64,000 nt of DNA from JBBROS01 sp038229135. GTDB taxonomy: Bacteria > Pseudomonadota > Alphaproteobacteria > Acetobacterales > Acetobacteraceae. Below, one piece after another: positions 1 to 7,860 of this stretch. Within the stretch, counting starts at the first letter, position 1; each line of letters opens with the position of its first letter. The position numbers and the translations under genes are program-made. The notes below the pieces were generated by a model, which did no database searches, was not told the DNA's origin, and saw nothing but the letters and a program-made list of their open reading frames with translations. The DNA lies in the NCBI GenBank assembly GCA_038229135.1, contig JBBROS010000005.1:1-64000 (forward strand), read 5' to 3'.

Positions 1-113
1 ACGTTGCGGCCCTTGGGCCCGAGCGTGACCTTCACCGCGTCGGCGAGAATGTCTACGCCGCGCAGCATGCGTTGGCGGGCGTCGCCGCCGAACCGTACGT
101 CCTTGGCTGCCAT
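1..113 (-). CDS. groEL: Chaperonin GroEL, N-terminal fragment (cut by window edge)
   Basis: Only the first 37 codons are inside the window; the gene continues beyond base 1. The visible residues begin MAAKDVRFGGDAR and end VKVTLGPKGRNV, the standard N-terminus of the 60-kDa chaperonin that forms the folding chamber with GroES. The ATG is at 113-111. It lies 46 bases downstream of the groES stop on the same strand, the usual groES-groEL operon order. Expression should follow the CIRCE-controlled promoter upstream of groES. Confidence 0.95.
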   Translation of the reverse strand, partial: MAAKDVRFGGDARQRMLRGVDILADAVKVTLGPKGRN

Positions 114-159
114 GTCTTATATCCTTCGTTCTGTCGTTTCGTCTTGAAGCCGCGCGTGT

Positions 160-471
160 TTACGCGGCCTTCGCGAGAACCGTCTGGTCGATCACGCCCA
201 TGATGTCGCTCTCCTTCATGATGAGGAGCTCCTCGCCATCGAGCTTGACCTCGGTGCCGGACCACTTGCCGAACAGCACGCGGTCCCCAGCCTTCACGTC
301 GAGGGCGACGATCGCACCCTGCTCGTTGCGGGCGCCCGGGCCGACGGCGACGACTTCGCCTTCCATCGGCTTTTCCTTGGCGGTGTCGGGGATGATGATC
401 CCACCCGCGGTCTTTTCTTCCGCGGTGATGCGCTTGACCACGATCCGGTCATGCAGAGGGCGGAACTTCAT
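160..471 (-). CDS. groES: Co-chaperonin GroES
   Basis: GroES is the 10-kDa heptameric lid that caps the GroEL chamber in the cytoplasm. The 103-residue product starts MKFRPLHDRIVVKR. It has the mobile-loop region with GGIIIPDTAKEKP and the typical ending in which the chain turns through GEELLIMKESDIMGV. Length is normal for the family. The start at 471 gives the canonical N-terminus; an in-frame ATG four codons upstream (483) would add only MEHS and cannot be excluded. Two CIRCE operators lie upstream, pointing to HrcA repression with heat induction. groEL follows on the same strand. Confidence 0.96.
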   Translation of the reverse strand: MKFRPLHDRIVVKRITAEEKTAGGIIIPDTAKEKPMEGEVVAVGPGARNEQGAIVALDVKAGDRVLFGKWSGTEVKLDGEELLIMKESDIMGVIDQTVLAKAA

Positions 472-537
472 TGAGTGCTCCATTGACTGGCCCCGGTTGG
501 GGCGCTTTGTCGCCGATCTCGCGTCCCGAAGCCCACA

Positions 538-564
538 TTGGCACTCCAGGTCGGCGAGTGCCAG
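538..564. promoter_or_regulatory. CIRCE operator 1 (HrcA binding site)
   Basis: Inverted repeat TTGGCACTC-N9-GAGTGCCAG. The core GCACTC-N9-GAGTGC matches the CIRCE consensus exactly with the required 9-base spacer. It lies in the leader of groES, about 70 bases from its start codon. CIRCE is known to bind HrcA, and its position in the transcribed leader fits repression of groESL. Confidence 0.92.
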
Positions 565-602
565 GGAGCTAGGCCTCCACCGCGTCGAAGTCAATCAATA
601 AA

Positions 603-629
603 GCAGCACTCGACCATATAGAGTGCCAA
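603..629. promoter_or_regulatory. CIRCE operator 2 (HrcA binding site)
   Basis: Second inverted repeat GCAGCACTC-N9-GAGTGCCAA with the exact GCACTC-N9-GAGTGC core and 9-base spacer. It is 38 bases upstream of the first operator (centre to centre 65 bases) and overlaps the likely groES promoter. Two complete CIRCE elements in front of one groES gene is less common than one. Confidence 0.88.
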
Positions 630-641
630 CCCGCTGACAAG
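615..641 (-). promoter_or_regulatory. Possible groES promoter
   Basis: On the minus strand CTTGTC (641-636) is followed 14 bases later by CTATATG (621-615). This resembles alphaproteobacterial heat-shock promoters (CTTG, about 17 bases, C-TAT-T). It is embedded in CIRCE operator 2, so HrcA bound there would occlude it. The assignment rests on pattern alone. Confidence 0.4.
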
Positions 642-736
642 CAACGACTTTCGACTTGGAAAACCGTCATCGACCTGCAACCATCCGGCCCACCCGATCG
701 TTCCAGGCCGGGTCCCTCGCTCGGGAGGTATGAAGG

Positions 737-994
737 ATGTCCATCGGTCTGCAGCTCAGGAACTACCGCCTCACCACCGCCGAGATCCTCTACCACCTGC
801 CGGATCATCCCGGCCTGCTTCAATCCTACCTCTGGCAGGACCTGGACCTGGCTCCGCAATACCCGATGCTTCGCAAGTTCCTCGACTTCTGGTCCCGCGA
901 GCTCGAGGGCAAGCTCCACTCCATACGCCTGGCCGCGGCACCCACCATTCAGCCGGCCAAGCTGCGCACGCCGCACGTTTTGACCTTGCACTAG
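737..994 (+). CDS. usg: Usg family protein
   Basis: An 85-residue cytoplasmic protein of the Usg family, first noted next to trpF in Caulobacter and other alphaproteobacteria; its biochemical role is unknown. Recognisable family stretches are LTTAEILYHLPDHPGLLQ and YLWQDLDLAPQYPML, followed by LRKFLDFWSRELEGKLHSI. The ATG at 737 has a GGGAGG ribosome site 8 bases upstream. Here it stands alone, downstream of the divergent groES and convergent with the TVP38 gene. The trpBA genes are about 20 kb away, so the classical usg-trp linkage is lost. Confidence 0.85.
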   Translation: MSIGLQLRNYRLTTAEILYHLPDHPGLLQSYLWQDLDLAPQYPMLRKFLDFWSRELEGKLHSIRLAAAPTIQPAKLRTPHVLTLH

Positions 995-1004
995 GCCACT
1001 CGCC

Positions 1005-1649
1005 TCAGGCCGGCATGCCCCGCCGCCGAAGGAGTAGAACGCCAAGCCCGATCGAGGCGGCCATCAATGCCACCGCGAGTGCCAGCTGTTCTCCTTCGGA
1101 CACCCGCACCCCGCCGCCCAGCAGGGAAAATACGACCGTCTGCGGTATGAACCCCAGCGCCGACGCGGCAAGGAACGGCACGGCCGCCACCGTCGAAACC
1201 CCCGCCAGCAGGTTGAACGCCAAGTTGCTTCCGAACGGCAGCAGCCGAACTGTCAGCGTCGCCGTGAATGCCTGTTGAACCAGGAACCGCTCGAGTCGCG
1301 CCACCCGCCCCCCGCGGGCCCCGTCCTTCGAGAGAAATCGCTCCGCCCAACGCCGGCCCACCCGGCGCGCACCATAGAAATCGATCGCACACGCCATCAC
1401 CTCGGCCACCAGCGCGAGGATCGAGCCGGGCCAGAACCCGTAGGCGAGCCCCCCCGCGAACGCCACCACCTGCCGTGGCACCCCCACCGCACAGGCCAGC
1501 GCTGCCACGGCCACGAACGCGACCGGCCCGTGGTCCCCGGCATGCGCCACCACGTCATCGAGCCCCGCATGCCGGGCGAGCACCCCGAGCGCGACCAGCA
1601 CCACCAGCATCACCGCCGGCGCTACCACCGCCTTCAGCCATTCCGGCAT
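1005..1649 (-). CDS. TVP38/TMEM64 (VTT domain) family membrane protein
   Basis: A 214-residue inner-membrane protein with the VTT (DedA-like, SNARE-associated) fold. Hydrophobic segments are at about residues 8-26, 40-58, 65-85, 135-155 and 185-208. The family-typical loop with FAGGLAYGFWPGSILALVAE lies near residues 65-90, and the LLPFGSNLAFNLLAG re-entrant region near 135-150. Related proteins act in lipid scrambling or transport. The ATG overlaps the stop of the upstream glycosyltransferase (TGATG), so the two are translationally coupled. The pairing suggests export or modification of a polyprenyl- or lipid-linked sugar, which is inference. Confidence 0.85.
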   Translation of the reverse strand: MPEWLKAVVAPAVMLVVLVALGVLARHAGLDDVVAHAGDHGPVAFVAVAALACAVGVPRQVVAFAGGLAYGFWPGSILALVAEVMACAIDFYGARRVGRRWAERFLSKDGARGGRVARLERFLVQQAFTATLTVRLLPFGSNLAFNLLAGVSTVAAVPFLAASALGFIPQTVVFSLLGGGVRVSEGEQLALAVALMAASIGLGVLLLRRRGMPA

Positions 1650-2383
1650 CAGCGCGCCTCCTCCGGCGCCGTGCCGATCACGGGTTCCACCACGGGCCGT
1701 CGCCAGCGCCGTTGCAGCCACATCACGCCCACCAGGTCGAACAGGCCCACCCACAGCCGATCGAGCGTGCCGTAGTTTGACTGCCCCCGCACCCGCGGCC
1801 TGTGGTTGACCGGGACGGACACGACACGGCCCCCGGCGCGAAGGAACAAGGCCGGCAGGAACCGGTGCATGTGGTCGAACTGCGGAAGGTCGAGGAAGGC
1901 CGCCCGCTCGAACAGCTTCAGCCCGCACCCGGTGTCGGGCGTCGCATCCCCCAGCATCGCTGCCCGCACACGGTTCGCCACGCGGGAGGACCGGCGCTTC
2001 ACCCACGAATCCCGGCGCTGCGTACGGTGTCCCGCGATCAGCAATGGCCCGGCACCCGCCTCCGCCACCCGCTCGAGCAGCGCCGGAATGTCGGCCGGGT
2101 CGTTCTGCCCGTCCCCATCCAGGGTCGCGACCCAGGCGCCCCGCGACGCCCGCACCCCGGTCACGATGGCCGCACTCTGTCCGCAGCTCGTCCGGTGCCG
2201 CCGCACCACCACCCCGGCCTCGTGCAACCGCGCCGGGGTGTCGTCCGCGCTGCCATCGTCCACATACACGATCTCGTGCGGCACCTGCGCCAGCGCGGCC
2301 CGGATTTCCGCCACCAGCGGCAGGATGTTGTCGCCCTCGTTCCGAACCGGGACGACGACAGAGAGATAAGGAGGATCCGACAT
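1649..2383 (-). CDS. Family 2 glycosyltransferase (dolichol-phosphate mannosyltransferase-like)
   Basis: A 244-residue GT-A-fold glycosyltransferase. The N-terminus LSVVVPVRNEGDNI is the typical nucleotide-sugar binding start. It is followed by YVDDGSADDT and the metal-binding DGDGQNDP segment near residue 90, then the NYGTLDRL region. The product resembles polyprenyl-phosphate mannose/glucose synthases. It has a cytoplasmic catalytic domain and no obvious C-terminal membrane segments, which may be supplied by the coupled TVP38 protein. Start 2383 (MSDPPYLS) is preferred on family length; a GTG at 2401 in the same frame would add six residues. No strong ribosome site distinguishes them. Confidence 0.85.
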   Translation of the reverse strand: MSDPPYLSVVVPVRNEGDNILPLVAEIRAALAQVPHEIVYVDDGSADDTPARLHEAGVVVRRHRTSCGQSAAIVTGVRASRGAWVATLDGDGQNDPADIPALLERVAEAGAGPLLIAGHRTQRRDSWVKRRSSRVANRVRAAMLGDATPDTGCGLKLFERAAFLDLPQFDHMHRFLPALFLRAGGRVVSVPVNHRPRVRGQSNYGTLDRLWVGLFDLVGVMWLQRRWRRPVVEPVIGTAPEEAR

Positions 2384-2521
2384 CGCGCTGGGCGGTAGCA
2401 CCCGCCCGACGCCGCTCGCAAGCCGCCCCGGCCGGCGCCGTCGTCGAACACCCTGTCTTTAGTGCGCAAGACGCCATATCTCATTGCAGCCTGCACCCAA
2501 GGATCGCTCGAGGACCGCCCG

Positions 2522-3604
2522 ATGCCGTTCGACGCCGCCACCGCCATAGCCGTCCGCACCCGGCCGGAGCTTCGCCCTGTCGCGATCTGGCTCTTCATCC
2601 TCGCCGGCATGGTTCTCGTCATGGTCACCCTGGGCGGCGCGACCCGCCTCAGCGGCTCGGGCCTGTCCATCATGGAATGGGCGCCGCTCATGGGAACCTT
2701 GCCCCCGCTGTCGGAGGCGGAGTGGGCAAGGCTTTACAAGCTTTATCAACAGATCCCGCAATATGAGCTCGTTAACCGGGGCTTCGGCCTCGAAGGCTTC
2801 AAGTCCATATTCTGGCTCGAATGGGGACACCGCCTCTGGGGCCGGCTGATGGGCCTCGCCCTTGCTCTGCCGTTGCTCTGGTTTGCGGTCCGCGGCCGGC
2901 TCGGGCGTGGCCTCGTGCTGCGCCTCGTCGCCATCCTCGCGCTCGGCGGCGCCCAGGGCGCCATCGGCTGGTTCATGGTCGCGAGCGGCTTCGAGGCCGA
3001 CCGAACCACCGTGTCGCCCTATCGCCTGGTGCTGCACCTCGGCATGGCGGTCGCGCTCTATAGCCTCCTGCTCTGGACGGCACTCGGACTTTGGCGCCAG
3101 GCCGTTGGCCCCCGCCCGGCCGTCGCCACCCGGCTCGTGCGCCGCATGACTGCGCTATGTTGCGCGGCCATCGCCCTGACCATGCTCGCCGGCGGCTTCG
3201 TTGCCGGGCTGCGGGCTGGGTTAACCTACAATTCCTTTCCGTTCATGGATGGACAGCTCGTTCCGATATCGTATGGTGCGTTGCGACCCGTTCACCTCAA
3301 CCTGTTCGAGAATGTCGCTGCCGTGCAGTTCAACCACCGCCTCCTCGCGACGTTGACGGCGCTCCTCTGCCTTGGCACGGCGGCCTTGGGGTGGCGTCGG
3401 TCGGCCGGCGCCGCCCGCAGCGCACTCGTCACCCTCGGCCTTGCCACCGCAGCGCAATACGCACTGGGCGTGCTCACCCTCATTTGGGCCGTCCCCCTCG
3501 GCCTGGGGACTGCGCACCAGGCGATGGCCATGGTCGTGCTCACGGCCGCCATGCTGGCCCTGCACGCCCAGCGCCGACATCCCATCGGCCCGACTCCCGC
3601 ATGA
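2522..3604 (+). CDS. ctaA: Heme A synthase (CtaA/COX15)
   Basis: A 360-residue inner-membrane enzyme that oxidises the C8 methyl of heme O to the formyl of heme A for aa3-type cytochrome oxidase. About eight membrane helices are visible. The heme-binding histidines occur in LEWGHRLWGR, LVLHLGMA, QFNHRLLA and GTAHQAMA, in the expected order. The opening WLFILAGMVLVMVTLGGATRLSGSGLS is diagnostic, and the cysteine pair of the Bacillus type is absent (type 2). ATG 2522 is chosen with GAGG about 9 bases upstream; a GTG at 2462 would give an atypical extension. The stop overlaps the next gene (ATGA). Confidence 0.95.
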   Translation: MPFDAATAIAVRTRPELRPVAIWLFILAGMVLVMVTLGGATRLSGSGLSIMEWAPLMGTLPPLSEAEWARLYKLYQQIPQYELVNRGFGLEGFKSIFWLEWGHRLWGRLMGLALALPLLWFAVRGRLGRGLVLRLVAILALGGAQGAIGWFMVASGFEADRTTVSPYRLVLHLGMAVALYSLLLWTALGLWRQAVGPRPAVATRLVRRMTALCCAAIALTMLAGGFVAGLRAGLTYNSFPFMDGQLVPISYGALRPVHLNLFENVAAVQFNHRLLATLTALLCLGTAALGWRRSAGAARSALVTLGLATAAQYALGVLTLIWAVPLGLGTAHQAMAMVVLTAAMLALHAQRRHPIGPTPA

Positions 3605-5505
3605 CGGACGTGCTCGCCGCCGGCTTGCCCTCCTCCGAGGCCCTGCTCGAGGCGCTCGCGCTCCCCGTCATGGTGGTCGATGCCCAGGGCATTGCAGTCC
3701 ACGCCAACCTCGCCATGCACCAGGCCCTCGGCCTGGGCCCTGGGATGCTCGCCCACCCCGAGCCCGCACACGACCTGCTCCGCCGTCTCGCCCGCCGGGG
3801 CCTGCTCGGCCCCTTGCGCGACGGCGCCGACGCCGACGACCTGGCCCGCCGCGCGTTCGAACAACGGGCCGAGACCCCGCTCAAACGCGCCCGCATGGCC
3901 GACGGCTCCACCCTGCTCTGGGTTGCGGCTGCCGCTCCCCCGCCCGACCGCATCGACGACGCGACCCTCGCCAGCATCGTCGACCACATTCCCCACGGCA
4001 TCGCCGTCTACGGTCCCGACCGCCGCCTCTGCCTCGTCAACAGCGCCTACAACGAAGTCATGCAGGGCGCCCCGATCCAGATCGGCGAGAGCGTCGACGA
4101 GATCATTGGACGCCGGGCCCGCTCGGGCGAATACGGCCCCGGTCCCATCGACGAGGTCACCGATCGCCAGCGCGCCTACGACAACCGTCGGTCACAGTTC
4201 CGCCGCCGCCGCCGTCCGGACGGCCGCACGATCGACGTTCGCACCGCCCCCCTGCCGAACGGCGGCCACCTCAGCGTCGTCACCGACGTCACCAAGCTCG
4301 TGACCGCAGAGGAGGAGCTCGCCCGCCGCGCGGAGTGGATGGACGTGATGCTCGCCAACATCCGCCACGGGATCGTCCTATGGGACCGCGAGCGCCGCGT
4401 GGTCGCGGCAAACGCCACCGCCGAGCGGCTGCTGCAGGCGCCCCCCGGCCTGTTCGTCGCCGGCCGCCCGCTCGAGGCCACCGTGGTCAGCGCCCGCGAG
4501 CGCGGCAACCTCGGCGAAGGCGAGGCTGCGGAAGCTCGGGCGCGCCACCTCCTCACACAGGACCGCACCCAGTCCCACCTCGACCAGCGCCTCACCCGGG
4601 ACGGCCGCGTGCTCGAGGTCCGGTCCGACCCGACCCCCCAGGGCGGGTTCGTCACAACCTACACCGACGTGTCCGAGATCCGGGAGGCCGAGGAGGCGCT
4701 GCGCCTCTCGAAGCAGGCCGCCGAAGCCGCCAACACTGCCAAGTCCACGTTCCTGGCCGCGATGAGCACCGAGCTGCGGAACCCGCTCATCGACATCCTG
4801 AATGCCACGACTAGCCTCAAGCGCGAGGCCGCCGATCGCCTGGGCCGCCCCGGCGCACGCTTCTCCCCAGCCGCCTCGCTCGGCAGCGACATGGACAGTG
4901 CCACTGCCCTTGCCACTCAGCTCGACCTGCAGTGCTCCACCATCGCCGAGGGCGCCCGCACACTGCTCGGCCTCATCGACACGATCCTCGACGTCGCGCG
5001 CCTCGAGAGCGGCCGGTTCGACCTGGCCGACGAGCACGTCGACGTCGGCCAGCTCATGCGTGCCTGCCTCCGCCTGTCCGACGCCGCGGCGGCCGCCGCC
5101 GAAGTCGCCCTCGTGGTGGACCGCTCCGCGACCATGCCACCCATCCGCGCCGACGAACGCCGACTCCGCCAGGCCCTCGGCCACGTCGTGTCCCACGCCG
5201 TCCGGAGTGCCGGGCCAGGCGGCAGCGTGACGCTCTCGGCCCGGCACGACTGGTCCCGCGGCGAGCTCCGCCTGGCCGTGCAGTATACGGGCACGCCCTT
5301 GTCGGAAGCGGAGGGCGCCCGCCTGTTCGAGCCGTTCGTCGGATCCGCCGCCCGCCCGGTCGGCGACGGCCTCGGCCTGTATGTGAGCCGCATCCTGCTC
5401 CGCGCCCATGGCGGCGAGATCGTGCTCCGCAGCTCCGCCGCCGAGGGTACCACCATCACGTTGCACATCCCAGCCGACCACGTAGCCTTGGAGGCGGAGG
5501 CCTGA
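3601..5505 (+). CDS. PAS-domain sensor histidine kinase-like protein, probable pseudokinase
   Basis: A 634-residue cytoplasmic protein with no membrane segment. It has an N-terminal PAS-like region (about 10-120), a PAS_7-type domain (about 125-240, starting IVDHIPHGIAVYGPDRRL), another PAS (about 250-365), a HisKA-like helix and a C-terminal HATPase_c-like domain. The H-box reads FLAAMSTELRNPL: the phosphoacceptor His is Thr390. In the ATPase domain the N-box asparagines are replaced by His (including His532 in VSHAVRS). The G1 motif reads YTGTPL, with Tyr562 for Asp and Pro for Gly, while the G2 motif GDGLGLYVSR is kept. It should therefore not autophosphorylate. It resembles DivL-type atypical kinases in logic, but orthology is unproven. 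It overlaps ctaA by 4 bases. Confidence 0.85.
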   Translation: MTDVLAAGLPSSEALLEALALPVMVVDAQGIAVHANLAMHQALGLGPGMLAHPEPAHDLLRRLARRGLLGPLRDGADADDLARRAFEQRAETPLKRARMADGSTLLWVAAAAPPPDRIDDATLASIVDHIPHGIAVYGPDRRLCLVNSAYNEVMQGAPIQIGESVDEIIGRRARSGEYGPGPIDEVTDRQRAYDNRRSQFRRRRRPDGRTIDVRTAPLPNGGHLSVVTDVTKLVTAEEELARRAEWMDVMLANIRHGIVLWDRERRVVAANATAERLLQAPPGLFVAGRPLEATVVSARERGNLGEGEAAEARARHLLTQDRTQSHLDQRLTRDGRVLEVRSDPTPQGGFVTTYTDVSEIREAEEALRLSKQAAEAANTAKSTFLAAMSTELRNPLIDILNATTSLKREAADRLGRPGARFSPAASLGSDMDSATALATQLDLQCSTIAEGARTLLGLIDTILDVARLESGRFDLADEHVDVGQLMRACLRLSDAAAAAAEVALVVDRSATMPPIRADERRLRQALGHVVSHAVRSAGPGGSVTLSARHDWSRGELRLAVQYTGTPLSEAEGARLFEPFVGSAARPVGDGLGLYVSRILLRAHGGEIVLRSSAAEGTTITLHIPADHVALEAEA

Positions 5506-5583
5506 CTTGTAACGGGGGCACTTCAACCGTCATATGAGGACCATGCCGTGGCAGCCGCTCCGGCGGTCCATCAGGAAGACACG

Positions 5584-7032
5584 ATGCAAGCTCTGAACCC
5601 GCTGGCCGCGACCGACGAACTCTTCTTCGGCCGCCCCGGCGCCACGCTCGACCAGGCCGGCGCCACCCGGACCGTCCGCGAAGCCCTCGCCGGCATGGAC
5701 GATGGCGAGTTGTTCCTCGAATACCGCGAATCCGAGCAAGTCTCCCTCGAGGATGGCCGCATCCGCAGCGCCGCCTTCGACACCACCATGGGCTTCGGCT
5801 TGCGCGCCGTGCTGGGCGAGGAAGCCGGATACGCCCATGCCGGCGAGCTCTCGGACGGTGCCCTCGCCCGTGCCGCGAGCGCCATCGGCGCCGTCCGCGC
5901 CGGACGCTCCGGCACGGAAGCCGATCCGCCGCGGGCCACCAACGCCCGGCTCTACAGCGACGCGAACCCGTTGACCGGCACCAGCTTCGCCGACCGCACC
6001 GCAGCCCTCGCCCGCATCGACGCCTACGCCCGCAGTCGGGATCCGCGCGTGGTCCAGGTCATGGCCAGCCTCGCCGGCGAGTGGCAGGCCGTACAGATCA
6101 TCCGCCCCGATGGTTCGCGCGTGGCCGACCTCCGGCCGCTCGTCCGCATCGGCGTGCAGGTGGTGGTCGAGCAGGATGGGCGGCGCGAGAGCGGCAGCCA
6201 TGGGGCCGGCGGACGCTTCGGCTACGACCGCATGATCGACGACGCCTTCATGCAGGCCGCCGTCGACGAGGCACTGCGCCAGGCGCTGCTCAACCTCGAT
6301 AGCCGTGCCGCACCCGCAGGCGAAGTGCCCGTCGTGCTGGGCTCCGGCTGGCCCGGTATCCTGCTCCACGAGGCCATCGGCCACGGCCTCGAGGGCGATT
6401 TCAACCGGAAGAAGACCTCCGCCTTCGCTGGCCTCATGGGCCAGCGCATCGGCGCCCCGGGCGTGACGGTCGTGGACGACGGCACCATCCCCGACCGCCG
6501 CGGCAGCATCACCGTCGATGACGAGGGCACCCCCTCGGGCCGCACCGTCATGATCGAGGACGGCATCCTGACCGGCTTCATCCACGACCGGATGAACGCC
6601 CGCCTGATGAACTCGCCACCCACCGGCAACGGTCGCCGCCAATCCTACGCCCACGCGCCCATGCCGCGCATGACGAACACCATCATGCTAGGGGGCACCA
6701 CGGAACCCGAGGAGATGATCCGCTCCGTCAAGCGCGGCCTCTATGCGGTGAACTTCGGCGGCGGCCAGGTGGACATCACCTCCGGCAAGTTCGTCTTCTC
6801 GGCCTCCGAGGCCTACCTCATCGAGGACGGCAAGGTCACGGCCCCCGTGAAGGGCGCGACACTCATCGGCAACGGACCGGACGCCCTGAAGCGGATCGAG
6901 ATGGTCGGCAACGACCCAGCGCTCGACCCCGGCATCGGCACCTGCGGCAAGAACGGCCAAGGCGTTCCGGTCGGCGTCGGCCAGCCCACGCTGAAGATGT
7001 CCGGCCTAACCGTCGGCGGCACCGCCGCCTGA
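5584..7032 (+). CDS. tldD: Metalloprotease TldD
   Basis: A 482-residue TldD/PmbA family zinc protease. In other bacteria the TldD-TldE heterodimer processes unfolded or modified peptides such as microcin B17 and antitoxins. The catalytic zinc motif HEAIGH is in LLHEAIGHGLEGDFNRKK, and the C-terminal beta-rich half with GLYAVNFGGGQVDITSGKF is typical. ATG 5584 has AGGAAG about 7 bases upstream; an in-frame GTG at 5548 lacks a ribosome site. No tldE/pmbA partner is in the window. The stop overlaps the next start (TGATG). Confidence 0.95.
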   Translation: MQALNPLAATDELFFGRPGATLDQAGATRTVREALAGMDDGELFLEYRESEQVSLEDGRIRSAAFDTTMGFGLRAVLGEEAGYAHAGELSDGALARAASAIGAVRAGRSGTEADPPRATNARLYSDANPLTGTSFADRTAALARIDAYARSRDPRVVQVMASLAGEWQAVQIIRPDGSRVADLRPLVRIGVQVVVEQDGRRESGSHGAGGRFGYDRMIDDAFMQAAVDEALRQALLNLDSRAAPAGEVPVVLGSGWPGILLHEAIGHGLEGDFNRKKTSAFAGLMGQRIGAPGVTVVDDGTIPDRRGSITVDDEGTPSGRTVMIEDGILTGFIHDRMNARLMNSPPTGNGRRQSYAHAPMPRMTNTIMLGGTTEPEEMIRSVKRGLYAVNFGGGQVDITSGKFVFSASEAYLIEDGKVTAPVKGATLIGNGPDALKRIEMVGNDPALDPGIGTCGKNGQGVPVGVGQPTLKMSGLTVGGTAA

Positions 7033-7802
7033 TGCGCCGCTGGCTCGTCTGCGCCGGCGCGGCGCTGCTCGCGGCCTCGCCCGCCTTCGCGCAGGACACG
7101 TGTCCGGCGGCCAGGCTGCCGATCCTGAGCCTGCCAAAGGTTCGGCAGGCCCTGGCCACCAACCAGGAGATCACGATCGTCGCGTTCGGCTCGTCCTCCA
7201 CGGCCGGCGCGCACTCGTCCGACATCGCCCACAGCTACCCCGCCGTGCTCCAGGCCGAACTCGCCGCCGCGCTGCCCAACGCCCACATTGCAGTGCTCAA
7301 CCGCGGCATCGGCGGACAGGACGTGCAGGAGATGCTGCCCCGGATCGAGCGGGACGTATTGGCGATCCAGCCCACCCTCGTCATCTGGCAAGTCGGCGCG
7401 AACGGCGCCATGCGGAAGATGCCGCCCGAGCAGTTCCATGAACTCGTCTCCGGCGGCGTGCGGCGCCTACGCACGGCCGGCGTCGACCTGATCCTGATGG
7501 ACAACCAGCGCGCCCCGGCCATCATGGCGTCGCCCGAGCACATGCGGATCGCGCGCGCGCTGGCCGACGTTGCCGCCCGGTTCGGCGCCGGGCTGTTCGG
7601 CCGCGGAGACCTGATGGACCAGTGGCGCACCGCGGGCCACCCCTACGAGCGGTTCATCAGCGCCGACGGCATCCACCATAACGACCTGGGCTACCGCTGC
7701 GTCGGCGTCGCTCTGGCCGCCGCCATAAAGGCCACCATCACGCAGCCGCTGATGGCCACCGTCCCAGACGTGATTGCCAACACCACCACCGCAAAGCGCT
7801 GA
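7032..7802 (+). CDS. Secreted SGNH/GDSL-family hydrolase
   Basis: A 256-residue protein with a Sec signal peptide (hydrophobic to about residue 19, cleavage after AFA before QDTC). All four SGNH blocks are present: Ser in FGSSSTAG, Gly in NRGIGGQD, Asn in VGANGAM and the Asp-His pair in DGIHHND. It is therefore probably a periplasmic esterase, lipase or carbohydrate deacetylase; the substrate cannot be read from sequence. It is translationally coupled to tldD by the TGATG overlap, although no functional link is established. Confidence 0.88.
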   Translation: MRRWLVCAGAALLAASPAFAQDTCPAARLPILSLPKVRQALATNQEITIVAFGSSSTAGAHSSDIAHSYPAVLQAELAAALPNAHIAVLNRGIGGQDVQEMLPRIERDVLAIQPTLVIWQVGANGAMRKMPPEQFHELVSGGVRRLRTAGVDLILMDNQRAPAIMASPEHMRIARALADVAARFGAGLFGRGDLMDQWRTAGHPYERFISADGIHHNDLGYRCVGVALAAAIKATITQPLMATVPDVIANTTTAKR

Positions 7803-7808
7803 CTGCCT

Positions 7809-7826
7809 CCTCTCCCCTTGGGGAGG
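7809..7826. terminator. Candidate bidirectional hairpin terminator
   Basis: CTCCCCTTGGGGAG forms a compact GC-rich hairpin in the 58-base space between the converging SGNH hydrolase and BTAD regulator genes. No T tract follows on either strand, so intrinsic termination is uncertain. Confidence 0.35.
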
Positions 7827-7860
7827 CGGCGTGGCCGATGTCCCTCGGACAACCCCGGCC

